This document shows positions 1 to 11,492 of a stretch of 64,000 nucleotides of DNA, one piece after another. Each line of letters begins with the position of its first letter. The stretch's first letter is position 1. The notes beneath the pieces are model-generated. The model did not search any database, had not been told where the DNA came from, and saw only the letters and a list, made by a program, of their open reading frames with translations. Position numbers and translations under genes: made by a program. Source of the stretch: Pogonophryne albipinna (taxonomy: Eukaryota > Chordata > Actinopteri > Perciformes > Artedidraconidae); contig JAPTMU010000420.1 of the NCBI GenBank assembly GCA_028583405.1, positions 1-64,000 on the forward strand. Reading direction: 5' to 3'.

Positions 1-1312
1 CAGACCCCCTTGCCAGAGAGAAAGGGTAAGCAGCCTTTGACGCAACTGTTGACATCCATAGGTACATCTACATTTCTAAAACGTAACCTATACATAGGCA
101 ATAACGACCATAGCAACATTGATGTGGTTCAGACCAGTAATGGGATCACCGGTAACGTCTGGTGGCACACTCTGAGATCATTCTTGCAGGCCGTAGGACA
201 AAATGGGTCATGTTATGCATGCACCCTTTTCCCCCAGGACTCATCAATGTCCGTGCCAGTTCGTCCGCGCTCTCTGACCCAGGTTGAATACCTCTGTGCG
301 TTTATGGCTATGACAAGGCCCATCAAGGGTGAAGACCGCGTAACCGAGTGGCGTTATGCCAGGCCGCTTCCCCCACCATGCACTAATCGGTCTAACTCCC
401 CTTTGCGTGCATCTACGTTCGATATCACATACGCAAAGTACCAAGCCGTGAGCCATGTGCACCCCAGCCATTTGAGAGGGATGAAACACACACTCTGCAT
501 CCAGAGTGTGGTACACCACCTTATTTTTTCCTAGGCACTACTACTGGTTGTACTCGTATCCTACGAAACACGTGCAGTTACGGTGTTTACAATATCTCGT
601 ATTGTCGCATATTCGGGGTCTCTGGAAGAATCCTTTCTAACGTAGCATTCCCTGATGTTAAACATATTTCCCTCCAACTGGCCTGGCCCAGTGATGCTGG
701 GTTCAGCGCGCCACAAGATTACGTTTGGTTGTGCGGCGACAAGCTCTATCAGGTTCTGGCTCCCCTCTGGATAGGTACATGTGACTGCTGGATTTAAGTG
801 GATTTGAATCCAGCAGTCACTGTCCTCACGTCCTTAATGTACACGACACATCATTACCCAGAGTTCCAACACCCCGACCACCACAAGGTAAAAAGAGATC
901 TGACGTCCGCTGGAGCTAAATTCATTGGCGGCCTGGTCCCATGGTGGGGCACAGTAAACAATGCCCATAACATAGATACCTTACACGTTCGGCTAGAGAA
1001 CCTCACTTACGAGACGACGCAAGGCTTCCAGGCATTGACTCCATTCATAATAGCCTCTAGGAACATGCTCATGCAGCACCAATTTGCTCTTGACCTTTTG
1101 TTCGCCTGTGTCATGTGATCGGGGACTCATGTTGCACTTACATCCCCGACGCCACCAAGAACATCACGGCCACCGTGCTGCATCTTAACAACCTGTTAGC
1201 CGACATGAAAGCGGATGACATATCCAACACAGGGGGCTGGGACTGGTGGTCCTGGCTTACATCAGGCGGGTGGGAAGCATGGCTGGCTAGGATAGGTACA
1301 ACTGATTAATAG
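1..1312 (+). pseudogene. env: Retroviral env fragment (surface and transmembrane parts), broken
   Basis: This is the envelope glycoprotein remnant of an endogenous retrovirus, recognised by its close match to the longer env at 19275-21254 (minus). Reading is open from the left edge to 534. It is interrupted around 500-800, resumes at 798-1118, and continues in another frame from 1115 to 1309. Visible signs are a KVKR furin-like site near 890, a glycine-rich fusion-peptide-like stretch just after it, and a CX6CC-type cysteine cluster split by the frame break at about 1115. The C-terminus is rich in tryptophan (WDWWSW). The same frame break is present in the second copy, so it predates their separation. 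A small templated insertion (781-794) and a palindrome at the end (1294-1333) are further damage. It is non-functional as it stands. Confidence 0.8.
781..820. repeat. 14-bp perfect inverted repeat, templated insertion in env
   Basis: The arm at 781-794 (GTGACTGCTGGATT) is the exact reverse complement of 807-820. The other env copy (minus, around 19680-19700) has only the right arm, so the left arm is a local inverted copy added to this copy. That pattern is expected from a template switch during replication. Confidence 0.85.
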
Positions 1313-1333
1313 GCCTATTAATCAGTTGTACCT
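1294..1333. repeat. 40-bp perfect palindrome at the env end
   Basis: Bases 1294-1313 read AGGTACAACTGATTAATAGG and 1314-1333 are their exact reverse complement with no spacer. The centre is AGGCCT. The palindrome lies at the end of the env reading frame. Confidence 0.95.
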
Positions 1334-1666
1334 GTTTGATTATCCCAATACTGAAGAAGTGCGTTTCCAGCATGGTATCCTCAGCTTTCGTTCAGTATAC
1401 TGCTATTCCATTACACGACAATCCTTTGCTCCACAGTGAGATAGACCAGATAGAATAAGAAGAGTCTGATTCCGACACCACAATGTAATCCATGTGAATC
1501 CTCCTTTTATGCTTACATTATATTGGAGTCTGTCCTCCACAAAAACAGCCAGTTTTCTATGATATATTTGTGATGTGTTTACTTAAACCAGCGATGGAAT
1601 GTATTCATTGATGTGTTATATCAGTCTATCCTGTCATTTATTATTTTTCATTGATCAAGTATGATC

Positions 1667-1678
1667 AAAAGGGGAGAA
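1667..1678 (+). promoter_or_regulatory. Retroviral polypurine tract
   Basis: AAAAGGGGAGAA lies directly before the LTR start TGTAGTGG at 1679. In retroviruses this tract primes plus-strand DNA synthesis, and its position against the LTR fits that role. Confidence 0.8.
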
Positions 1679-1710
1679 TGTAGTGGAAATTTTTATCTTG
1701 CGTATATGCG

Positions 1711-4700
1711 TATATTTGTGATTTTGAGGCTATTTCAGTGAAACAAGGCTGTTTTGAACATTTGACAGATTTATGCTTCTATTCTCTCAGAAAGTTACTG
1801 AAAGATACACTTTTGTGTTTAAAAGCTGACCACTACCATGGAAGTACTCTGTTTTATTAGATTTCGTCAAGCAGATGCTTGCAGTTTGTGATTTTGAGGC
1901 TATTTCAGTGAAACAAGGCTGTTTTGAACATTTGACAGATTTATGCTTCAATTCTCTCAGAAAGTTACTGAAAGATACACTTTTGTGTTTAAAAGCTGAC
2001 CACTACCATGGAAGTACTCTGTTTTATTAGATTTCGTCAAGCAGATGCTTGCAGTTTATGATTTTGAGGCTATTTCAGTGAAACGAGGCTGTTTTGAACA
2101 TTTGACAGATTTATGCTTCAATTCTCTCAGAAAGTTACTGAAAGATACACTTTTGTGTTTAAAAGCTGACCACTACCATGAAAGTACTCTGTTTTATTAG
2201 ATTTCGTCAAGCAGATCTTGCAGTTTGTGTTTTTGAGGCTATTTCAGTGAAACAAGGCTGTTTTGAACATTTGACAGATTTATGCTTCAATTCTCTCAGA
2301 AAGTTACTGAAAGATACACTTTTGTGTTTAAAAGCTGACCACTACCATGGAAGTACTCTGTTTTATTAGATTTCGTCAAGCAGATGCTTGCAGTTTGTGA
2401 TTTTGAGGCTATTTCAGTGAAACAAGGCTGTTTTGAACATTTGACAGATTTATGCTTCAATTCTCTCAGAAAGTTACTGAAAGATACACTTTTGTGTTTA
2501 AAAGCTGACCACTACCATGAAGTACTATGTTTGAGTAGATTTCGTTAGGATTCTGACTCTTAATGTCAGTTTGTGATTTTGAGGCTATTTCAGTGAAACA
2601 AGGCTGTTTTGAACATTTGACAGATTTATGCTTAAATTCTCTCAGAAAGTTACTGAAAGATACACTTTTGTGTTTAAAAGCTGACCACTACCATGGAAGT
2701 ACTCTGTTTTATTAGATTTCGTCAAGCAGATGCTTGCAGTTTGTGATTTTGAGGATATTTCAGTGAAACAAGGCTGTTTTTAACATTTGACAGATTTATG
2801 CTTAAATTCTCTCAGAAAGTTACTGAAAGATACACTTTTGTGTTTAAAAGCTGACCACTACCATGAAAGTACTCTGTTTTATTAGATTTCGTCAAGCAGA
2901 TATTTGCAGTTTGTGATTTTGAGGCTATTTCAGTTCAACAAGGATGTTTTGAACATTTGACAGATTTATGCTTAAATTCTCTCAAGATACACTTTTGTGT
3001 TTAAAAGCTGACCACTACCATGAAGTACTCTGTTTGAGTAGATTTCGTTAGGATTCTGACTCTTAATGTCAGTTTGTGATTTTGAGGCTATTTCAGTGAA
3101 ACAAGGCTGTTTTGAACATTTGACAGATTTATGCTTCAATTCTCTCAGAAAGTTACTGAAAGATACACTTTTGTGTTTAAAAGCTGACCACTACCATGGA
3201 AGTACTTTGTTTTATTATATTTCGTCAAGCAGATGCTTGCAGTTTGTGATTTTGAGGATATTTCAGTGAAACAAGGCTGTTTTGAACATTTGACAGATTT
3301 ATGCTTCAATTCTCTCAGAAAGTTACTGAAAGATACACTTTTGTGTTTAAAAGCTGACCACTACCATGGAAGTACTCTGTTTTATTAGATTTCGTCAAGC
3401 AGATGCTTGCAGTTTGTGATTTTGAGGCTATTTCAGTGAAACAAGGCTGTTTTGAACATTTGACAGATTTATGCTTCAATTCTCTCAGAAAGTTACTGAA
3501 AGATACACTTTTGTGTTTAAAAGCTGACCAATACCATGAAAGTACTCTGTTTTATTAGATTTCGTCAAGCAGATGCTTGCAGTTTGTGATTTTGAGGCTA
3601 TTTCAGTGAAACAAGGCTGTTTTGAACATTTGACAGATTTATGCTTCAATTCTCTCAGAAAGTTACTGAAAGATACAATTTTGTGTTTAAAAGCTGACCC
3701 CTACCATGGAAGTACTCTGTTTTATTAGATTTCGTCAAGCAGATGCTTGCAGTTTGTGATTTTGAGGCTATTTCAGTGAAACAAGGCTGTTTTGAACATT
3801 TGACAGATTTATGCTTCAATTCTCTCAGAAAGTTACTGAAAGATACACTTTTGTGTTTAAAAGCTGACCACTACCATGAAAGCACTCTGTTTTATTAGAT
3901 TTCGTCAAGCAGATGCTTGCAGTTTGTGATTTTGAGGCTAATTCAGTGAAACAAGGCTGTTTTGAACATTTGACAGATTTATGCTTCAATTCTCTCAGAA
4001 AGTTACTGAAAGATACACTTTTGTGTTTAAAAGCTGACCACTACCATGAAAGCACTCTGTTTTATTAGATTTCGTCAAGCAGATGCTTGCAGTTTGTGAT
4101 TTTGAGGCTATTTCAGTTCAACAAGGATGTTTTGAACATTTGACAGATTTATGCTTAAATTCTCTCAAGATACACTTTTGTGTTTAAAAGCTGACCACTA
4201 CCATGAAGTACTCTGTTTGAGTAGATTTCGTTAGGATTCTGACTCTTAATGTCAGTTTGTGATTTTGAGGCAATTTCAGTGAAACAAGGCTGTTTTGAAC
4301 ATTTGACAGATTTATGCTTAAATTCTCTCAGAAAGTTACTGAAAGATACACTTTTGTGTTTAAAAGCTGACCACTACCATGGAAGTACTCTGTTTTATTA
4401 GATTTCGTCAAGCAGATGCTTGCAGTTTGTGATTTTGAGGCTATTTCAGTGAAACAAGGCTGTTTTGAACATTTGACAGATTTATGCTTCAATTCTCTCA
4501 GAAAGTTACTGAAAGATACACTTTTGTGTTTAAAAGCTGACCAATACCATGAAAGTACTCTGTTTTATTAGATTTCGTCAAGCAGATGCTTGCAGTTTGT
4601 GATTTTGAGGCTATTTCAGTGAAACAAGGCTGTTTTGAACATTTGACAGATTTATGCTTCAATTCTCTCAGAAAGTTACTGAAAGATACAATTTTGTGTT

Positions 4701-7217
4701 TAAAAGCTGACCCCTACCATGGAAGTACTCTGTTTTATTAGATTTCGACAAGCAGATGCTTGCAGTTTGTGATTTTGAGGCTATTTCAGTGAAACAAGGC
4801 TGTTTTGAACATTTGACAGATTTATGCTTCAATTCTCTCAGAAAGTTACTGAAAGATACACTTTTGTGTTTAAAAGCTGACCAATACCATGAAAGTACTC
4901 TGTTTTATTAGATTTCGTCAAGCAGATGCTTGCAGTTTGTGATTTTGAGGCTATTTCAGTGAAACAAGGCTGTTTTGAACATTTGACAGATTTATGCTTC
5001 AATTCTCTCAGAAAGTTACTGAAAGATACAATTTTGTGTTTAAAAGCTGACCCCTACCATGGAAGTACTCTGTTTTATTAGATTTCGTCAAGCAGATGCT
5101 TGCAGTTTGTGATTTTGAGGCTATTTCAGTGAAACAAGGTTGTTTTGAACATTTGACAGATTTATGCTTCAATTCTCTCAGAAAGTTACTGAAAGATACA
5201 CTTTTGTGAAAGCTGACCACTACCATGGAAGTACTCTGTTTTATTAGATTTCGTCAAGCAGATGCTTGCAGTTTGTGATTTTGAGGCTATTTCAGTGAAA
5301 CAAGGCTGTTTTGAACATTTGACAGATTTATGCTTCAATTCTCTCAGAAAGTTACTGAAAGATAGACTTTTGTGTTTAAAAGCTGAACACTACCATGAAA
5401 GTACTCTGTTTAATTAGATTTCGTTAGGATTCTGACTCTTAATGTCAGTTTGTATTTTGAGGCTATTTCAGTGAAACAAGGCTGTTTTGAACATTTGACA
5501 GATTTATGCTTAAATTCTCTCAGAAAGTTACTGAAAGATACACTTTTGTGTTTAAAAGCTGACCACTACCATGAAAGTACTCTGTTTTATTAGATTTCGT
5601 CAAGCAGATATTTGCAGTTTGTGATTTTGAGGCTATTTCAGTTCAACAAGGATGTTTTGAACATTTGACAGATTTATGCTTAAATTCTCTCAAGATACAC
5701 TTTTGTGTTTAAAAGCTGACCACTACCATGAAGTACTCTGTTTGAGTAGATTTCGTTAGGATTCTGACTCTTAATGTCAGTTTGTGATTTTGAGGATATT
5801 TCAGTGAAACAAGGCTGTTTTGAACATTTGACAGATTTATGCTTCAATTCTCTCAGAAAGTTACTGAAAGATACACTTTTGTGTTTAAAAGCTGACCCCT
5901 ACCATGGAAGTACTCTGTTTTATTAGATTTCGTCAAGCAGATGCTTGCAGTTTGTGATTTTGAGGCTATTTCAGTGAAACAAGGCTGTTTTGAACATTTG
6001 ACAGATTTATGCTTCAATTCTCTCAGAAAGTTACTGAAAGATACACTTTTGTGTTTAAAAGCTGACCAATACCATGAAAGTACTCTGTTTTATTAGATTT
6101 CGTCAAGCAGATGCTTGCAGTTTGTGATTTTGAGGCTATTTCAGTGAAACAAGGCTGTTTTGAACATTTGACAGATTTATGCTTCAATTCTCTCAGAAAG
6201 TTACTGAAAGATAGACTTTTGTGTTTAAAAGCTGAACACTACCATGAAAGTACTCTGTTTAATTAGATTTCGTTAGGATTCTGACTCTTAATGTCAGTTT
6301 GTATTTTGAGGCTATTTCAGTGAAACAAGGCTGTTTTGAACATTTGACAGATTTATGCTTAAATTCTCTCAGAAAGTTACTGAAAGATACACTTTTGTGT
6401 TTAAAAGCTGACCACTACCATGAAAGTACTCTGTTTTATTAGATTTCGTCAAGCAGATATTTGCAGTTTGTGATTTTGAGGCTATTTCAGTTCAACAAGG
6501 ATGTTTTGAACATTTGACAGATTTATGCTTAAATTCTCTCAAGATACACTTTTGTGTTTAAAAGCTGACCACTACCATGAAGTATTCTGTTTGAGTAGAT
6601 TTCGTTAGGATTCTGACTCTTAATGTCAGTTTGTGATTTTGAGCCTATTTCAGTGAAACAAGGCTGTTTTGAACATTTGACAGATTTATGCTTAAATTCT
6701 CTCAGAAAGTTACTGAAAGATACACTTTTGTGTTTAAAAGCTGACCACTACCATGAAAGTACTCTGTTTTATTAGATTTCGTCAAGCAGATATTTGCAGT
6801 TTGTGATTTTGAGGCTATTTCAGTTCAACAAGGATGTTTTGAACATTTGACAGATTTATGCTTAAATTCTCTCAAGATACACTTTTGTGTTTAAAAGCTG
6901 ACCACTACCATGAAGTACTCTGTTTGAGTAGATTTCGTTAGGATTCTGACTCTTAATGTCAGTTTGTGATTTTGAGGCAATTTCAGTGAAACAAGGCTGT
7001 TTTGAACATTTGACAGATTTATGCTTAAATTCTCTCAGAAAGATACTGAAAGATACACTTTTGTGTTTAAAAGCTGACCACTACCATGGAAGTACTCTGT
7101 TTTATTAGATTTCGTCAAGCAGATGCTTGCAGTTTGTGATTTTGAGGCTATTTCAGTGAAACAAGGCTGTTTTGAACATTTGACAGATTTATGCTTCAAT
7201 TCTCTCAGAAAGTTACT
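1711..7217 (+). repeat. ~170-bp satellite array, left block
   Basis: About 33 head-to-tail monomers of ~170 bp, AT-rich, all in the same direction. The anchor ATTTTGAGGC recurs at 1721, 1891 and 2061, exactly 170 bp apart. Three monomer variants occur: the standard form; a shorter form lacking ~14 bp (CTCTCAAGATAC) with TTCAACAAGGATG; and a form ending in the TTCGTTAGGATTCTGACTC linker (for example near 2547, 3046, 4226, 5751, 6268, 6600 and 6938). Variant order repeats: rare marks at 5361 and 5451 recur at 6210 and 6300, an 849-bp higher-order period. Short open frames inside are by-products of the monomer. I see no canonical CENP-B box. The block ends at 7217 in mid-monomer, where tRNA array A begins. 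Confidence 0.95.
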
Positions 7218-7270
7218 GTAGTTCTCACAGTATTGCAAACATACCATTCTGAAGGAAAGTACACTTACAA

Positions 7271-7342
7271 AGGGGGCACCCAGATTTGAACTGGGGACCT
7301 CTTGATCTGCAGTCAAATGCTCTACCACTGAGCTATACCCCC
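7271..7342 (-). tRNA. tRNA-Cys (GCA), array A unit 1
   Basis: 72-nt cloverleaf with acceptor GGGGGTA/TGCCCCC, anticodon loop CTGCAGA and T loop TTCAAAT. This is the Cys gene next to the left satellite junction. Its own His partner is missing because the array is cut at 7218. Confidence 0.9.
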
Positions 7343-7658
7343 TATGACTGACAGAGTTCAGACACATACTTATAAGCTTGGAATTACTGTAAAGCTCAAA
7401 TGACCAGAAGTCAAAAGCCCACGTAGGCTAAAAACGAAATATTTCACATTCGCTTGGTTTCATGTTGAAGGGCCATAATAGTGTTGTTCCTCATTTCAAA
7501 TGTTCATTGACTTTGATGGACTGTTTGTTGGGAAGTACTGTTGGAAATGTTGAAAGCCCATTGACCCATGTCGATCCCTCATTCCAGGTGTACTTTGACT
7601 GACAGTTTTTTGAGAAGTACATTAGGAAATGAGGAACAATTGATTTACTAAAGCGGGA

Positions 7659-7731
7659 CGAGCTAGCCAGGAGTCGAACCTGGAATCTTCTGAGCCGTAG
7701 TCAGACGCTTTATCCATTGCACCACTAACCC
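7659..7731 (-). tRNA. tRNA-Arg (ACG), array A unit 1
   Basis: 73-nt gene with intact T arm (CCAGG/CCTGG). It has GGTGCAATGG in the D arm and CTACGGC in the anticodon loop, so the last loop base differs from the usual A. Confidence 0.85.
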
Positions 7732-7832
7732 TTTGTTTTTTTGCTTTCGTAGCAGCTTTTAAACTGTAGAAAATGAACTAAAAATGCAGTAGGTAGGTTG
7801 GAAGCAAAAACATAAAAGCAGACTGCAACTTC

Positions 7833-7904
7833 TGCCGTGACCCGGATTCGAACCGGGGTTGCTGCGGCCACAACGCAGAGTACTAACCACTATACGATCA
7901 CGGC
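7833..7904 (-). tRNA. tRNA-His (GTG), array A unit 1
   Basis: 72-nt cloverleaf, GCCGTGA/TCACGGC acceptor, anticodon GTG in loop TTGTGGC, T arm CCCGG TTCGAAT CCGGG. It looks functional. Confidence 0.92.
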
Positions 7905-7961
7905 CACTGTAGTTCTCACAGTATTGCAAACATACCATTCTGAAGGAAAGCACACTTACAA

Positions 7962-8033
7962 AGGGGGCACCCAGATTTGAACTGGGGACCTCTTGATCTG
8001 CAGTCAAATGCTCTACCACTGAGCTATACCCCC
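7962..8033 (-). tRNA. tRNA-Cys (GCA), array A unit 2
   Basis: Same sequence as the unit 1 Cys gene. All stems pair and the internal A and B boxes are intact. Confidence 0.92.
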
Positions 8034-8349
8034 TATGACTGACAGAGTTCAGACACATACTTATAGGCTGGGAATTACTGTAAAGCTCAAATGACCAGAA
8101 GTCAAAAGCCCACGTAGGCTAAAAACGAAATATTTCACATTCGCTTGGTTTCATGTTGAAGGGCCATAATAGTGTTGTTCCTCATTTCAAATGTTCATTG
8201 ACTTTGATGGACTGTTTGTTGGGAAGTACTGTTGGAAATGTTGAAAGCCCATTGACCCATGTCGATCCCTCATTCCAGGTGTACTTTGACTGACAGTTTT
8301 TTGAGAAGTACATTAGGAAATGAGGAACAATTGATTTACTAAAGCGGGA

Positions 8350-8422
8350 CGAGCTAGCCAGGAGTCGAACCTGGAATCTTCTGAGCCGTAGTCAGACGCT
8401 TTATCCATTGCACCACTAACCC
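8350..8422 (-). tRNA. tRNA-Arg (ACG), array A unit 2
   Basis: Shares with unit 1 the CTACGGC anticodon loop and the GGATAAAGCG D-arm variant. The acceptor and T stems pair. Confidence 0.85.
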
Positions 8423-8522
8423 TTTGTTTTTTTGCTTTCGTAGCAGCTTTTAAACTGTAGAAAATGAACTAAAAATGCAGTAGGTAGGTTGAAGCAAAAA
8501 CATAAAAGCAGACTGCAACTTC

Positions 8523-8594
8523 TGCCGTGACCCGGATTCGAACCGGGGTTGCTGCGGCCACAACGCAGAGTACTAACCACTATACGATCACGGC
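8523..8594 (-). tRNA. tRNA-His (GTG), array A unit 2
   Basis: Consensus 72-nt His gene with full base pairing, followed in the sense direction by TTTTATGTTTTT. Confidence 0.92.
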
Positions 8595-8651
8595 CACTGT
8601 AGTTCTCACAGTATTGCAAACATACCATTCTGAAGGAAAGCACACTTACAA

Positions 8652-8723
8652 AGGGGGCACCCAGATTTGAACTGGGGACCTCTTGATCTGCAGTCAAATG
8701 CTCTACCACTGAGCTATACCCCC
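8652..8723 (-). tRNA. tRNA-Cys (GCA), array A unit 3
   Basis: Consensus 72-nt Cys gene, 57 bp upstream of its His partner in the sense direction. Confidence 0.92.
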
Positions 8724-9039
8724 TATGACTGACAGAGTTCAGACACATACTTATAGGCTGGGAATTACTGTAAAGCTCAAATGACCAGAAGTCAAAAGCC
8801 CACGTAGGCTAAAAACGAAATATTTCACATTCGCTTGGTTTCATGTTGAAGGGCCATAATAGTGTTGTTCCTCGTTTCAAATGTTCACTGACTTTGATGG
8901 ACTGTTTGTTGAGAAGTACTGTTGAAAATGTTGAAAGCCCATTGACCCATGTCGATCCCTCATTCCAGGTGTACTTTGACGGACAGTTTTTTGAGAAGTA
9001 CATTAGGAAATGAGAAACAATTGATTTACTAAAGTGAAA

Positions 9040-9112
9040 CGAGCTAGCCAGGAGTCGAACCTGGAATCTTCTGATCCGTAGTCAGACGTGTTAACCATTG
9101 CGCCACTAACCC
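9040..9112 (-). tRNA. tRNA-Arg (ACG), array A unit 3
   Basis: Standard anticodon loop CTACGGA. The D loop reads AATGGTTAACACG, with a T where the other copies have A. The stems remain pairable. Confidence 0.85.
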
Positions 9113-9212
9113 TTTGTTTTTTTGCTTTCGTAGCAGCTTTTAAACTGTAGAAAATGAACTAAAAATGCAGTAGGTAGGTTGAAGCAAAAACATAAAAGCA
9201 GACTGCAACTTC

Positions 9213-9284
9213 TGCCGTGACCCGGATTCGAACCGGGGTTGCTGCAGCCACAACGCAGAGTACTAACCACTATACGATCACGGC
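9213..9284 (-). tRNA. tRNA-His (GTG), array A unit 3
   Basis: One change relative to consensus, GGCTGCAGC instead of GGCCGCAGC next to the anticodon loop, which weakens one anticodon-stem pair. Otherwise intact. Confidence 0.85.
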
Positions 9285-9341
9285 CACTGTAGTTCTCACA
9301 GTATTGCAAACATACCATTCTGAAGGAAAGCACACTTACAA

Positions 9342-9413
9342 AGGGGGCACCCAGATTTGAACTGGGGACCTCTTGATCTGCAGTCAAATGCTCTACCACT
9401 GAGCTATACCCCC
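9342..9413 (-). tRNA. tRNA-Cys (GCA), array A unit 4
   Basis: Consensus Cys gene without visible damage. Confidence 0.92.
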
Positions 9414-9729
9414 TATGACTGACAGAGTTCAGACACATACTTATAGGCTGGGAATTACTGTAAAGCTCAAATGACCAGAAGTCAAAAGCCCACGTAGGCT
9501 AAAAACGAAATATTTCACATTCGCTTGGTTTCATGTTGAAGGGCCATAATAGTGTTGTTCCTCGTTTCAAATGTTCACTGACTTTGATGGACTGTTTGTT
9601 GAGAAGTACTGTTGGAAATGTTGAAAGCCCATTGACCCATGTCGATCCCTCATTCCAGGTGTACTTTGACGGACAGTTTTTTGAGAAGTACATCAGGAAA
9701 TGAGAAACAATTGATTTACTAAAGTGAAA

Positions 9730-9802
9730 CGAGCTAGCCAGGAGTCGAACCTGGAATCTTCTGATCCGTAGTCAGACGTGTTATCCATTCCGCCACTAAC
9801 CC
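9730..9802 (-). tRNA. tRNA-Arg (ACG), array A unit 4
   Basis: Anticodon arm consensus. The D arm has GGCGGAATGG, which breaks one D-stem pair. An extra G precedes the first base. Confidence 0.8.
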
Positions 9803-9901
9803 CTTGTTTTTTGCTTTCGTAGCAGCTTTTAAACTGTAGAAAATGAACTAAAAATGCAGTAGGTAGGTTGAAGCAAAAACATAAAAGCAGACTGCAACTG
9901 C

Positions 9902-9973
9902 TGCCGTGACCCGGATTCGAACCGGGGTTGCTGCAGCCACAACGCAGAAAACTAACCACTATACGATCACGGC
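9902..9973 (-). tRNA. tRNA-His (GTG), array A unit 4
   Basis: Carries TTTTCTGCG where other copies have TACTCTGCG (D arm to anticodon stem), and the GGCTGCAGC change. The D arm is weakened, so function is doubtful. Confidence 0.75.
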
Positions 9974-10030
9974 CACTGTAGTTCTCACAGTATTGCAAAC
10001 ATACCATTCTGAAGGAAAGCACACTTACAA

Positions 10031-10102
10031 AGGGGGCACCCAGATTTGAACTGGGGACCTCTTGATCTGCAGTCAAATGCTCTACCACTGAGCTATACCC
10101 CC
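10031..10102 (-). tRNA. tRNA-Cys (GCA), array A unit 5
   Basis: Consensus Cys gene without visible damage. Confidence 0.92.
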
Positions 10103-10418
10103 TATGACTGACAGAGTTCAGACACATACTTATAGGCTGGGAATTACTGTAAAGCTCAAATGACCAGAAGTCAAAAGCCCACGTAGGCTAAAAACGAAAT
10201 ATTTCACATTCGCTTGGTTTCATGTTGAAGGGCCATAATAGTGTTGTTCCTCGTTTCAAATGTTCACTGACTTTGATGGACTGTTTGTTGAGAAGTACTG
10301 TTGGAAATGTTGAAAGCCCATTGACCCATGTCGATCCCTCATTCCAGGTGTACTTTGACGGACAGTTTTTTGAGAAGTACATTAGGAAATGAGAAACAAT
10401 TGATTTACTAAAGTGAAA

Positions 10419-10491
10419 CGAGCTAGCCAGGAGTCGAACCTGGAATCTTCTGATCCGTAGTCAGACGTGTTACCCATTGCGCCACTAACCC
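10419..10491 (-). tRNA. tRNA-Arg (ACG), array A unit 5
   Basis: Anticodon ACG and T arm intact. The D loop has ATGGGTAACACG, a G in place of the A found in other copies, near the A20 position used for Arg identity. Confidence 0.82.
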
Positions 10492-10590
10492 CTTGTTTTT
10501 TGCTTTCGTAGCAGCTTTTAAACTGTAGAAAATGAACTAAAAATGCAGTAGGTAGGTTGAAGCAAAAACATAAAAGCAGACTGCAACTGC

Positions 10591-10662
10591 TGCCGTGACC
10601 TGGATTCGAACCGGGGTTGCTGCGGCCACAACGCAGAGTACTCACCACTATACGATCACGGC
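10591..10662 (-). tRNA. tRNA-His (GTG), array A unit 5
   Basis: T stem has CCAGG for CCGGG (one mismatch) and the D loop reads GGTGAGTAC. Anticodon GTG is intact. Confidence 0.82.
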
Positions 10663-10719
10663 CACTGTAGTTCTCACAGTATTGCAAACATACCATTCTG
10701 AAGGAAAGTACACTTACAA

Positions 10720-10791
10720 AGGGGGCACCCAGATTTGAACTGGGGACCTCTTGATCTGCAGTCAAATGCTCTACCACTGAGCTATACCCCC
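10720..10791 (-). tRNA. tRNA-Cys (GCA), array A unit 6
   Basis: Consensus Cys gene without visible damage. Confidence 0.92.
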
Positions 10792-11116
10792 TATGACTGA
10801 CAGAGTTCAGACACATACTTATAAGCTTGGAATTACTGTAAAGCTCAAATGACCAGAAGTCAAAAGCCCACGTAGGCTAAAAACGAAATATTTCACATTT
10901 GCTTGGTTTCATGTTGAAGTGTTGTTCCTCATTTCAAATGTTCACTGACTTTGATGGACTGTTTGTTGAGAAGTACTGTTGGAAATGTTGAAAGCCCATT
11001 GACCCATCACCATTGACCCATCATTATGTCACTCCCTCATTCCAGGTGTACTTTGACGGACAGTTTTTTGAGAAGTACATTAGGAAATGAGGAACAATTG
11101 ATTTACTAAAGCGGGA

Positions 11117-11189
11117 CGAGCTAGCCAGGAGTCGAACCTGGAATCTTCTGAGCCGTAGTCAGACGCTTTATCCATTGCACCACTAACCC
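11117..11189 (-). tRNA. tRNA-Arg (ACG), array A unit 6
   Basis: Same CTACGGC anticodon-loop variant as units 1 and 2, which groups these three units. Confidence 0.85.
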
Positions 11190-11289
11190 TTTGTTTTTTT
11201 GCTTTCGTAGCAGCTTTTAAACTGTAGAAAATGAACTAAAAATGCAGTAGGTAGGTTGAAGCAAAAACATAAAAGCAGACTGCAACTTC

Positions 11290-11361
11290 TGCCGTGACCC
11301 AGATTCGAACCGGGGTTGCTGCGGCCACAACGCAGAGTACTAACCACTATACGATCACGGC
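11290..11361 (-). tRNA. tRNA-His (GTG), array A unit 6
   Basis: T stem reads CTGGG on its 3' side, giving a G-T wobble. Otherwise consensus. Confidence 0.88.
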
Positions 11362-11418
11362 CACTGTAGTTCTCACAGTATTGCAAACATACCATTCTGA
11401 AGGAAAGCACACTTATAA

Positions 11419-11492
11419 AGGGGGCACCCAGATTTGAACTGGGGACCTCTTGATCTGCAGTCAAATGCTCTACCACTGAGCTATATACCCCC
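11419..11492 (-). tRNA. tRNA-Cys (GCA) with 2-nt insertion, array A unit 7
   Basis: The acceptor-to-D-arm linker reads GTATATAGC instead of GTATAGC, a 2-nt insertion that also shifts the A box. It is probably impaired. Confidence 0.75.

Larger units (their letters stand above)
1..1710 (+). mobile_element. Endogenous retrovirus copy 1, 3' portion (env, 3' tail, start of 3' LTR)
   Basis: This is the 3' end of a class I-like endogenous retrovirus that continues beyond the left edge. It holds env, a ~350-bp tail, a polypurine tract (1667-1678) and then the first ~30 bases of an LTR starting TGTAGTGGAAAT at 1679. The same LTR start is seen on the minus strand at 23510 and, in a related form, at 26599. 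LTR similarity ends at about 1710, where a 170-bp satellite takes over, so the 3' LTR is truncated. An almost identical env lies in the opposite orientation at 19275-20510. I see no other gene in 1334-1666. Confidence 0.8.
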
